Below, piece after piece: positions 17,598-25,445 of a DNA stretch of 64,000 bases (position 1 is its first letter; each line of letters opens with the position of its first letter). A program made the position numbers and the translations under genes. Source of the DNA: Pantoea sp. GTDB taxonomy: Bacteria; Pseudomonadota; Gammaproteobacteria; Enterobacterales; Enterobacteriaceae. The stretch spans positions 186,001 through 250,000 of the forward strand of contig NZ_JAPWKD010000034.1 of NCBI RefSeq assembly GCF_028283705.1, in the 5' to 3' direction. The notes below the pieces were generated by a model. The model worked only from the letters and a program-made list of their open reading frames with translations. It did not search any database and was not told the DNA's origin.

Positions 17598-17715
17598 AAT
17601 CATTCCTTACTGATTATCCAGGGTCAGTGCTTTTTCACCTGATGATGCATTTATGAAATCAACCGAAAAATAACAAAGAGCCAGATTTGGCTGCACAGTA
17701 AAAATCCCTGACGAC

Positions 17716-17729
17716 TAAGAAACTTCCTA
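17716..17729. promoter_or_regulatory. RcsAB-like box upstream of the pilus operon
   Basis: TAAGAAACTTCCTA matches the recalled RcsAB consensus TAAGAATATTCCTA at 12 of 14 positions, 119 bp upstream of the first pilin start. Confidence 0.55.
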
Positions 17730-17813
17730 TAAGACAGGGAAATGATTTATATCAGTTTTCTTAACTATAGTTCAGCAAAGCGAAGCCTGTCAGGCCCACC
17801 AATAATTTTTCCC

Positions 17814-17840
17814 TAATCAATTTGCCCCGATAGCCGATAA
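17814..17840 (+). promoter_or_regulatory. FliA (sigma-28)-like promoter
   Basis: TAAT, 15-bp spacer, GCCGATAA. The sigma-28 consensus is TAAA-N15-GCCGATAA, so one mismatch. It would give a leader of roughly 280 nt to the MHYT gene at 18129. Confidence 0.5.
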
Positions 17841-18128
17841 TTCAGTGATAGCAAGGGATTCAGGCAGGTTAAAAAAACTAAACGCGGAGTTATTTCTCCT
17901 ACTACCGCGGCGCAGGGTTCAGTGTTATGTTCATACATTAATCAGACATAATAACGATTCTCCACTCAGCGAATAAAAATCCCGGTGCGTTAGTCCCCTG
18001 TCAGGCTGGTACGATTAGCGGCTGAATCGCTTTTGAAGAGTTAACAGACCTTTTATGCATGCTTTTTAATCTTTGTTCCGATTCGACGATTCAGCACCTG
18101 CTCGCTAGCGGGTTAGTGAGGAGCGCTC

Positions 18129-20231
18129 ATGTTGCTGGTTACCTGGGATAGCGTTCTGGTGACGGTTTCCTTAATCGTTGCTTTTATCGCCTCATTTACG
18201 GCGCTGGATACCGCCGGACGTGTCGCCGTGTCGCGTGGCTTCCTTGCCCGTTTGTGGTTGGTGGCAGGTGGCACCGCGATGGGCATTGGCGTATGGGCCA
18301 TGCACTTTATCGGCATGTTGGCGATGATGCTGCCGATGACTATGCGCTTCGATGTGACGCTGACCTCGCTGTCGCTGGCAGTCGCCATATTGGCCTCGAT
18401 CTTTTCCTTCGCGCAGGTGGTGCGCGGTAGCCATCTGACGTTCCGCCGCCTGGTACGTGGCACCCTGATCCTCGGCACTGGGGTAGTGGTAATGCACTTT
18501 CTCGGCATGAACTCGCTGATGATTGAGCCCGCTATTCAGTGGAATATGAAACTGGTTGTCCTGTCAGTGCTCATCGCCTATAGCGCTGCGGGTGTCGCGC
18601 TGTGGCTGGCGTTTCATCTGCGTCAGGGGGATGGCCTGCTGATCATGCGCGCTTATGCAGCACTGGCGATGGGGATCGCCATTGCTGGTATGCACTACGT
18701 GGGCATGGCCGCAGCACAGTTCAACAATACCAGCAGCATGATGGAGCATGGTGTGAGCGATCAAGGGCTGGCAGTGTGGGTCACCATCATCACGCTCAGT
18801 ATTCTGGGTATCACCTTGTTGATTTCCATGCTCGATGCCCAGCTACGTGCAGCACGTCTGGCGGCCAAATTAAAAAACGCTAATAACGAGCTGCATCAGT
18901 TAGCGATGCACGACACACTCACCACCTTACCGAACCGGGTGCTGCTGGAGCAGCAACTCGATGCTGCCGTCAAACACGCGACCCTCAACGATCAAACCTT
19001 CGCGCTGATGTTCATGGATCTCGACGGCTTTAAGGCGGTCAACGATACCTGGGGACATCATGTTGGTGATCGCTTACTTATCGCTGTTGCCACGCGACTG
19101 CGTAATCAGTTGCGCAAAGATGCGATGCTGGCGCGCCTCGGGGGCGATGAATTTGTGTTGCTAAGCCCGGACTGTGATGGCCTGCAAGCGGCTGCGCAGG
19201 CCCAGCGTCTGGTGAACACCATTGACGCCCCCTTCGAACTGGAGCGTTACTCACTGCGTGTCTCGCTTAGCGTGGGTATTGTCATCTTTCCGCTGCATGG
19301 TCGCAGCAAGCAGGAGATGATGTTCAACGCCGATTCGGCGATGTATCACACCAAACATAGCGGACGTAACGGCTGGTGCCTGTACGAACCGGCCATGAGT
19401 GCGGTAGCGCAATATCAGCTGGCGCTGGCCAACGATCTGTGGAGTGCGCTGGAGCATCAGGAAATGCGCCTGTTCTATCAACCGAAGTTCTGCGCCGGTG
19501 GCACGTTGCTGGTGGGCTTTGAAGCGCTGCTGCGCTGGCAACATCCGCGCCGGGGATTGCTGATGCCGGATATGTTCCTGCCGCGAGCCGAGAAAACCGG
19601 ACAGATTATCGCGTTGGGGAACTGGGTGATTAACGAAGCCTGCCGCCAGCTGCGGCAGTGGCATGACGAAGGAAACAACAGCTGGAGCGTCTCGGTTAAC
19701 CTGTCGGCGCTGCAATTTCATCAGCGTGATCTGATCGACAGTCTGAGTGAAATTCTGCAACGACACGGCTTGCCGGAAGGGATGCTGATGCTGGAAATCA
19801 CCGAAACCATCGCCATGCGTGACCCGCAGTTCAGCCAGCAGCGTATTGCTGAGTTGCATCAGTTAGGTGTCCGGGTGGCAATCGACAATTTTGGTATCGG
19901 TTATGCTAACTTGCTGCATCTGAAACATCTGGAGGCGACCGAGCTGAAGATTGATCGCAGCTTCATCAATAGTCTGCGTGCCGACAGTGAAGATGCCACG
20001 GTGGTCAGTGCCATGATCACGCTGGCGCAGAGCCTGAATCTGCGCATGGTGGCCGAAGGTGTGGAAACGGAAGAACAGCAACGCTTATTGACTGGGCTGG
20101 GTTTTGACATGTTGCAAGGCTATTTGCTGGGGAAACCGACACCGGCAGAACGCATCAGTGAATTCACCGTGGTGGCGGCAACCGCGCCACTGAGCATCCC
20201 CGATAACGTCGCACCACTGGCAGGTGCCTGA
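18129..20231 (+). CDS. MHYT-GGDEF-EAL c-di-GMP signalling protein (first paralogue)
   Basis: 700 residues. An N-terminal membrane MHYT sensor (about 1-240) shows three repeats MHFIGM, MHFLGM and MHYVGM, thought to bind a metal and sense a diatomic gas. A GGDEF domain follows (ARLGGDEFVLL, about 250-415), with no RxxD inhibitory site at the usual place, then an EAL domain (GFEALLRWQHP, about 430-680). In the EAL domain the usual DDFGTGYSSL reads DNFGIGYANL, so the second metal-site Asp is Asn; the other expected catalytic residues are visible. It may therefore be a weak phosphodiesterase and act mainly as cyclase or receptor; that is inference. GAGGAG lies six bases before the ATG. The next gene is a paralogue. 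Confidence 0.93.
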   Translation: MLLVTWDSVLVTVSLIVAFIASFTALDTAGRVAVSRGFLARLWLVAGGTAMGIGVWAMHFIGMLAMMLPMTMRFDVTLTSLSLAVAILASIFSFAQVVRGSHLTFRRLVRGTLILGTGVVVMHFLGMNSLMIEPAIQWNMKLVVLSVLIAYSAAGVALWLAFHLRQGDGLLIMRAYAALAMGIAIAGMHYVGMAAAQFNNTSSMMEHGVSDQGLAVWVTIITLSILGITLLISMLDAQLRAARLAAKLKNANNELHQLAMHDTLTTLPNRVLLEQQLDAAVKHATLNDQTFALMFMDLDGFKAVNDTWGHHVGDRLLIAVATRLRNQLRKDAMLARLGGDEFVLLSPDCDGLQAAAQAQRLVNTIDAPFELERYSLRVSLSVGIVIFPLHGRSKQEMMFNADSAMYHTKHSGRNGWCLYEPAMSAVAQYQLALANDLWSALEHQEMRLFYQPKFCAGGTLLVGFEALLRWQHPRRGLLMPDMFLPRAEKTGQIIALGNWVINEACRQLRQWHDEGNNSWSVSVNLSALQFHQRDLIDSLSEILQRHGLPEGMLMLEITETIAMRDPQFSQQRIAELHQLGVRVAIDNFGIGYANLLHLKHLEATELKIDRSFINSLRADSEDATVVSAMITLAQSLNLRMVAEGVETEEQQRLLTGLGFDMLQGYLLGKPTPAERISEFTVVAATAPLSIPDNVAPLAGA

Positions 20232-20386
20232 CAAGTAATTTTGATTTTCTAAATCGCAATCTTTCATCGTTCAAAGACTTATAACGACAGCACGACTGTC
20301 GGTAAATTGTACAATAATATTTATGTATTTTACTTTTTGTTAACAACACCACAGCTGCTAACCCAGCTATGACTTGGGAACTCACT

Positions 20387-22477
20387 ATGTTAGTGACTTC
20401 GTACGATTGGTATACCGTCATCGTCTCCATTCTGGTGGCGATGCTGGCCTCATTTACCGCGCTGGATATGGCGGGGCGAGTGGCCACCTCCACCGGCAAG
20501 ACGGCGCTGGTGTGGCTGCTTGGCGGCGGCTTCGCTATGGGCATTGGCATCTGGGCGATGCACTTCATCGGCATGCTGTCGATGAGCCTTGATATGGTGA
20601 TGAGCTACAACCCTTTATTGACGGCAGTCTCGATGGTGATTGCCGTGCTGGCGTCGATCTTCGCCCTGTGGCTGGTCTGCTCCGGTGAGCTGCCCTGGCC
20701 GCGTTTGTGCGGCGGAGCGGTGGTGCTCGGCACTGGCGTAGTGGCGATGCACTACACCGGCATGGCCGCGTTGATGTTTGCACCTGGCATTGTCTGGAAC
20801 GGGTATTGGGTGGCTGCGTCAGTGGTGATCGCGCTGGTCGCCTCCGGTGCGGCGCTGTGGCTGGCGTTTAACCTGCGTGAAGGACATGGTCGCGTCACCC
20901 TGCTGCGCCTGGGGGCCTCGGTGGTGATGGGCTGTGCCATCGCGGGTATGCACTATACCGGTATGGCGGCGGCGAATTTTCCGATGCAAAGCCACGCGAC
21001 ACATATGGGCGTTAACAGTAACTGGCTGGCGATGCTGGTGACGGTGGTAACGCTATCGATTCTGGGCATTACCCTGCTGGTATCCATGCTGGATGCAAGG
21101 ATGCAGGCACGAACCTCCATCCTCGCGCGTTCGCTGGCCGAGGCCAACCGTGAACTGGCGCAGCTGGCGTTGCATGACAACCTGACACGCCTGCCGAATC
21201 GTATTTTGCTGGAAGATCGCCTCGACCAGGCCATCAATAAAGCGGATCGCGAACACTCGCATTTTGCGCTGATGTTTATGGATCTTGATGGCTTTAAAGC
21301 GGTTAACGATGCCTTTGGCCACCATGTCGGTGACAATCTGTTGATCGCGGTAACCGAACGCATGACCGGGCAGATGAAAGGTCACTACACGCTGGCGCGC
21401 ATGGGTGGCGATGAGTTTGTGTTGCTGATTGAAATCGACGATCCGAACGATGCCGCCGCTGCTGCTGATGCGCTGGTGAAGGCGATTGAAAAGCCGTTCA
21501 GCATCTCACGTTATGAGTTAATGGTGTCGCTGAGCATCGGTATCGCCGTGTATCCCGGCGATGGTGTCGATGAACGTGAACTGATGTTTAACGCCGACGC
21601 CGCGATGTATCACACCAAAAACAACGGGCGCAACGGCTACAACTTCTTCCAGCCCTCAATGAACACCCTGGCGCAGAGCCAGCTGCAATTAAACAACGAC
21701 CTGTGGCAGGCGATGGACAACAACGAGCTGCGGCTGTTCTATCAACCCAAATATTGTGCGCCGAGCGGACCGATCATTGGTTTTGAGGCGTTGCTGCGCT
21801 GGCAGCACCCGACGCGCGGCTTGCTGACACCCGATAAATTCCTGCCGATGGCGGAGAAGACCGGAATGATCATCAATATCGGTAACTGGGTGATCAATGA
21901 AGCCTGCCGCCAGCTGCACTGCTGGCATTTGCAGGGACATCCGCACTGGTCAGTGGCGGTCAACCTGTCGGCGTTGCAGTTTGAGCAGAGCAATCTGGTG
22001 GAAACCGTCACGCAGGCCTTGTCGCAGCATCAGATTCCGGCTGAGCTACTGACGCTGGAGGTCACCGAAACCACCGCGATGCGTGACCCGGAGGAGAGCG
22101 TCCGTATCCTGACCGAGCTGACCAATATGGGGGTGAAAGCCTCGATTGATGACTTCGGCACCGGCTATTCCAGCCTGTTATATCTCAAGCGGTTACCGGC
22201 CAGTGAGCTGAAAATCGACCGCGCCTTCGTTAATGAGCTACAGGCAAAATCAGAAGATGCTACCATCGTCTCGGCGATTGTGGCGCTGGCACAGTCGCTG
22301 GATTTGAAAGTGGTGGCCGAAGGGGTAGAAACCGAGGGACAGCAGGCGTTTCTGACCGGGCTGGGTTGTAACACGCTACAGGGATATCTGCTGGGCAAGC
22401 CGGTACCACCAGAACGCATTGGCGAACTACCGGAGTTTGTGACCCCGGCGGCGGAACTGGAAGTTACCGCGAAGTAA
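20387..22477 (+). CDS. MHYT-GGDEF-EAL c-di-GMP signalling protein (second paralogue)
   Basis: 696 residues with the same layout as its upstream neighbour: MHYT membrane sensor (MHFIGM, MHYTGM, MHYTGM), GGDEF (ARMGGDEFVLL) and EAL (GFEALLRWQHP). Here the EAL loop is intact (DDFGTGYSSLLYLK), unlike the first copy, so this one should hydrolyse c-di-GMP. Start chosen at ATG 20387 (MLVTSYDWYTV), which matches the paralogue's start and has GGGA upstream; the longest frame begins 18 bp earlier without a site. The 155-bp gap holds a small hairpin (20285-20301), and no clear promoter was recognised. The pair arose by tandem duplication followed by divergence. Confidence 0.93.
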   Translation: MLVTSYDWYTVIVSILVAMLASFTALDMAGRVATSTGKTALVWLLGGGFAMGIGIWAMHFIGMLSMSLDMVMSYNPLLTAVSMVIAVLASIFALWLVCSGELPWPRLCGGAVVLGTGVVAMHYTGMAALMFAPGIVWNGYWVAASVVIALVASGAALWLAFNLREGHGRVTLLRLGASVVMGCAIAGMHYTGMAAANFPMQSHATHMGVNSNWLAMLVTVVTLSILGITLLVSMLDARMQARTSILARSLAEANRELAQLALHDNLTRLPNRILLEDRLDQAINKADREHSHFALMFMDLDGFKAVNDAFGHHVGDNLLIAVTERMTGQMKGHYTLARMGGDEFVLLIEIDDPNDAAAAADALVKAIEKPFSISRYELMVSLSIGIAVYPGDGVDERELMFNADAAMYHTKNNGRNGYNFFQPSMNTLAQSQLQLNNDLWQAMDNNELRLFYQPKYCAPSGPIIGFEALLRWQHPTRGLLTPDKFLPMAEKTGMIINIGNWVINEACRQLHCWHLQGHPHWSVAVNLSALQFEQSNLVETVTQALSQHQIPAELLTLEVTETTAMRDPEESVRILTELTNMGVKASIDDFGTGYSSLLYLKRLPASELKIDRAFVNELQAKSEDATIVSAIVALAQSLDLKVVAEGVETEGQQAFLTGLGCNTLQGYLLGKPVPPERIGELPEFVTPAAELEVTAK

Positions 22478-22510
22478 GCCTTTTATGAATATGTAGCGAC
22501 GGAGATTCAG

Positions 22511-23923
22511 GTGGCGAAATATCAGCAGCTGGTTGATCAACTGCGGGAACAAATTGAAGCCAACATCTGGCAGCCAGGGGAAAAACTGCCGTCGCTGCGT
22601 CAGCAGGCCGATCAATCCGGCCTCAGCCTGATGACGGTGATGCACGCTTACGAAGTGCTGGAAAGCCAGGGCTGGATTCTGTCGAAACCGCAGTCCGGCT
22701 ACTATATCGCGCCCCGTGCGGCGGCTCCTCGCCCGCGTCTGCCAACCCAAACTGTGGCCCTCCCTGAGCAGACCGACACCAACAGTTTCGTGTTTGATGT
22801 GCTGCAAGCCACGCGCGATCCGGCCATTATGCCGTTTGGCTCCGCCTTTCCCGATCCTGAACTGTTTCCGCAGCGCCAGCTGATGCGTTCGCTGGTGAAA
22901 GTCTCGCATAACCTGAAACCGACCGATGCGCTCAACAACCTGCCGCCGGGTAACGCTGATTTGCGCAAAATCCTTGCCCAGCGCTATGCGCAGCAGGGCA
23001 TAACCATCTCACCGGATGACATTGTGATCACCAACGGTGCGATGGAGGCGCTCAACCTGAGCTTACAGGCGGTGACCGAACCCGGCGACTGGGTGGTGAT
23101 TGAGAACCCCTCTTTCTATGGCGCGTTACAGGCGATTGAACGCCTGAAACTGAATGCGATTGCAGTCGCCAGCGACGTGGAGCAGGGGATTGATTTTGAC
23201 GAACTGGAACAGGCGTTACAGCGCTGGCCGGTAAAAGCCTGCTGGCTGATGACCAACCGGCAAAATCCGCTCGGGTTCACCTTAAGCCATGCGCGCAAGG
23301 AGCAGCTGGTCACGCTGCTTGAGCGCTACGGCGTGGCGCTGATTGAAGATGATGTGTACAGCGAACTGTGGATTGGTGACGAAAAGCCGCTCCCGGCGAA
23401 AGCCTTTGATCGTAACGGCGACGTGATGCATTGCGGCAGCTTCTCCAAAAATCTGGTGGCGGGGTTTCGTATTGGCTGGGTGGCGGCCGGTCGCCACGCC
23501 CAGCGCGTCCAGCGTATCCAGCTAATGAGTACGCTTTCCACCAGCGCCCCCATGCAGCTGGCGCTGGCCGATTTCCTCTCCACCCGCAGCTACGACAGCC
23601 ATCTGAAGCGACTACGCCAGACGCTGGCAAAACGCAAACAGCTGGCGCGTGCGGCGCTACAGCAGGTGCTACCCGCAGAGGCCCGCATCAGCGATACGCC
23701 AGGTGGCTATTTTTTATGGATTGCCTTACCCGCCGGTATCAATACCACGCAGCTGTATCATCTGGCGTTAAAGGAAGGGATTAGTATCGCGCCGGGGCAG
23801 CTGTTTTCCAGCAGTGAGGATTTTCGCCACTGCTTCCGCTTCAATACTGCCTGGCCGTGGGATGCGCGCGCCGAAGCGGCGGTGAAAATGCTGGGTACAT
23901 TGATCAATCAGCTTCACCCGTAA
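22511..23923 (+). CDS. yjiR: MocR-family (GntR HTH + aminotransferase fold) regulator, YjiR-like
   Basis: 470 residues: an N-terminal GntR winged helix (about 1-70, with GEKLPSLRQQADQSGLSLMT) joined to a type-I PLP aminotransferase-like domain. The PLP lysine sits in CGSFSKNLVAGFRIGW. The sequence tracks E. coli YjiR along its length, including NPLGFTL and LIEDDVYSEL. The start is a GTG at 22511 with GGAG six bases upstream. E. coli YjiR has no well-established target. The gene lies 33 bp after the second MHYT gene, so it might be read with it, and ends in a palindromic repeat facing ylaC. Confidence 0.9.
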   Translation: MAKYQQLVDQLREQIEANIWQPGEKLPSLRQQADQSGLSLMTVMHAYEVLESQGWILSKPQSGYYIAPRAAAPRPRLPTQTVALPEQTDTNSFVFDVLQATRDPAIMPFGSAFPDPELFPQRQLMRSLVKVSHNLKPTDALNNLPPGNADLRKILAQRYAQQGITISPDDIVITNGAMEALNLSLQAVTEPGDWVVIENPSFYGALQAIERLKLNAIAVASDVEQGIDFDELEQALQRWPVKACWLMTNRQNPLGFTLSHARKEQLVTLLERYGVALIEDDVYSELWIGDEKPLPAKAFDRNGDVMHCGSFSKNLVAGFRIGWVAAGRHAQRVQRIQLMSTLSTSAPMQLALADFLSTRSYDSHLKRLRQTLAKRKQLARAALQQVLPAEARISDTPGGYFLWIALPAGINTTQLYHLALKEGISIAPGQLFSSSEDFRHCFRFNTAWPWDARAEAAVKMLGTLINQLHP

Positions 23924-23952
23924 CCGCGCGATAAATCGCGCCGCTACGGGTG
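23915..23952. repeat. Palindromic intergenic repeat, copy 2 (end of yjiR)
   Basis: Long palindrome with outer arms CACCCGTA / TACGGGTG and the core GCGCGATAAATCGCGC. It spans the yjiR stop codon and separates it from the convergent ylaC gene. Confidence 0.8.
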
Positions 23953-23960
23953 TGTGGGGG

Positions 23961-24443
23961 TTATACCTGCGCGGCCTGCTGGTGTCCCCATGTCAGGTAA
24001 TATACGTCGTAAAAATCGACCTCACCTTTCTGCTGCATCAGGCGATGAATCCCGCTGCGCACCCGATCCGGCGTGCCGGGGTTATCCAGAATCTTCGAGA
24101 TACCTTGCTGCGATACCGGCTGAATGTAATACCACTCACCGTTGTAGCAAACGCGCAGATCCAGCGCATCAATATCCTCAAAGCGATACTTTGGATTGAT
24201 ATCCAGCAGCATCAGGAAGCTCATCACCAGCACAAACACGGTGGCGAACCAGAACGCAGGCCAGCCAAGCATGTCGGTGGAAAAAATCAGTGCGACGCAC
24301 AGCGCGTAACACAGGTACATCACTCCCCACAGCCCCGGATGGGTTTTCAGAAACGAAAAGCTAAAACGCGGCCGGTTATCGCGGCGTTCTTCACGGTTCA
24401 GGGTAGCGATTTCATCAATCAGGATTTGTTTAATGGCGTCCAT
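23961..24443 (-). CDS. ylaC: YlaC-like inner membrane protein
   Basis: 160 residues resembling E. coli YlaC (about 156): a charged N-terminus (LNREERRDNRPRFSFSFLKTHPGL), two membrane helices (about residues 37-85) and a cytoplasmic C-terminus with the shared text DIDALDLRVCYNGEWY. The function of YlaC is unknown. ATG at 24443 with gagaggtgaaca upstream. It converges on yjiR and is divergent from the cupin gene. The 262-bp gap upstream carries the cupin promoter. Confidence 0.82.
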   Translation of the reverse strand: MDAIKQILIDEIATLNREERRDNRPRFSFSFLKTHPGLWGVMYLCYALCVALIFSTDMLGWPAFWFATVFVLVMSFLMLLDINPKYRFEDIDALDLRVCYNGEWYYIQPVSQQGISKILDNPGTPDRVRSGIHRLMQQKGEVDFYDVYYLTWGHQQAAQV

Positions 24444-24653
24444 TGTTCACCTCTCTTTCACTGCCTGCCAGTAAAGCATGTAACAGTGAAGCGTTGCAGA
24501 CACAGATCAGTGCAGATTTTTTATAACAGTTGCGCGGTAAATCGCCCTGCGCCGGGTGTTGCGCTCAAAATGTTAAAGAGGTTAATCATTAATTTGGCTT
24601 TAGTTAGCAAAATCATGCTTTTATGTGAATTTTGCGGACCTGAGCACATTGTA

Positions 24654-24682
24654 TTGTCATGCGATTTTGCCACACTTATAGC
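24654..24682 (+). promoter_or_regulatory. Sigma-70 promoter of the cupin gene
   Basis: TTGTCA, 17-bp spacer, TATAGC. Predicted transcription start near 24689, 17 nt before ATG 24706 and downstream of the alternative GTG at 24685; this supports the ATG start. Confidence 0.65.
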
Positions 24683-24705
24683 ATGTGGCTAACCGGAGAA
24701 AGAGT

Positions 24706-25320
24706 ATGACTGTCTACCCATCCAGCCTGCTGTTACTGATGTCTTTCGCCGCTGGCACCTTTTCCGCAGGGGCTTCCAGTAACCCGCAGCATCTTATGTT
24801 ATCGATCCCGTCCGGCGGTGTGCCGAACAATCCGTTGCCTCTGATCATCTGGCCCGGTGTCGCACCTGATGATGACGACGATGAAAACCAGGATACCGCT
24901 GCCTGGTTTGAAAAAACCTTTACGGATAACGGCTGGCCCGCAGCCTGGCGTTATCCTATCTTCCCTTATACCCATTACCACCCGAATACCCATGAAGTGC
25001 TGGGTGTCGCGGCGGGTTGGGCGGAAGTGCTATTTGGCGGTGACAGTGGCCGTATGGTGACGTTGCGCGAAGGCGATGCGGTACTGGTTCCGGCAGGGGT
25101 CGGCCATAAACAGATCCACGCCAGTGAGGATTTTATGGTGGTTGGCGCCTATCCTGAAGGTATGTCGCCGGAAACGCTGCGCGATGAACCCCGCTTCCTG
25201 AGAACCTCTCAGCAGCAGATTCAGCGCGTACCTATGCCGCAGCGCGATCCTTTCACCGGCGGGGAGGGGGCAATGACTGAAATCTGGCTACCAGTCACGC
25301 AGCAGCTTGTGCACCGATAA
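24706..25320 (+). CDS. Cupin-domain protein, YjlB-like
   Basis: 204 residues. After a hydrophobic N-terminus (residues 4-22, LLLLMSFAAGTFSAGA) comes a single cupin barrel of the YjlB kind, with HYHPNTHEVLGVAAG giving the His/His/Glu metal-ligand pattern and GVGHKQ the last His. An acidic run DDDDDEN lies near residue 52. Family members I recall are cytoplasmic and of unknown function, so the signal-like start is unusual; a start at GTG 24685 would add the basic n-region ANRRKS, but the promoter and the ggagaaagagt ribosome site favour ATG 24706. Its stop codon lies inside the NtrC-like site of the next operon. Confidence 0.8.
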   Translation: MTVYPSSLLLLMSFAAGTFSAGASSNPQHLMLSIPSGGVPNNPLPLIIWPGVAPDDDDDENQDTAAWFEKTFTDNGWPAAWRYPIFPYTHYHPNTHEVLGVAAGWAEVLFGGDSGRMVTLREGDAVLVPAGVGHKQIHASEDFMVVGAYPEGMSPETLRDEPRFLRTSQQQIQRVPMPQRDPFTGGEGAMTEIWLPVTQQLVHR

Positions 25321-25326
25321 GGTGCA
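25310..25326. promoter_or_regulatory. NtrC-type enhancer site
   Basis: TGCACC-N5-GGTGCA, a perfect match to the recalled NtrC dyad. It spans the cupin stop codon, about 100 bp upstream of the start predicted from the sigma-54 promoter at 25391. Confidence 0.7.
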
Positions 25327-25363
25327 ATTTTGTAATAACCCGGCGTCGGCCCACTGATGGGTA

Positions 25364-25387
25364 GCGTGTGCGTCACAGCGCACACGC
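25364..25387. repeat. Inverted repeat upstream of the Anbu operon
   Basis: Nine-bp arms GCGTGTGCG / CGCACACGC with a TCACAG loop, directly before the -24 element. Could end the cupin transcript or bind a regulator; no T-run. Confidence 0.5.
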
Positions 25388-25390
25388 GCC

Positions 25391-25406
25391 TGGCACAGTT
25401 TATGCA
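25391..25406 (+). promoter_or_regulatory. Sigma-54 promoter of the Anbu operon
   Basis: TGGCACAGTTTATGCA fits TGGCAC-N7-TGCA with exact -24 GG / -12 GC spacing. Start site expected near 25418, 28 nt before the ATG at 25446. Confidence 0.78.
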
Positions 25407-25445
25407 ACAGTGGAATCAGGTCCTCTGATAAGCGCCGGGTAAATC

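Larger units (their letters stand above)
17598..18128. other. Divergent regulatory region between the pilus operon and the c-di-GMP genes
   Basis: 531 bp without a gene, AT-rich. It holds an RcsAB-like box (17716-17729) facing the pilus operon and a FliA-like promoter (17814-17840) facing the MHYT gene. No convincing small gene was found. Confidence 0.6.

Noticed and set aside
25364..25387. Inverted repeat GCGTGTGCG/CGCACACGC as a second NtrC site
   Set aside because: The distance between the outer GC bases does not fit the GC-N11-GC spacing; kept only as an unexplained repeat.
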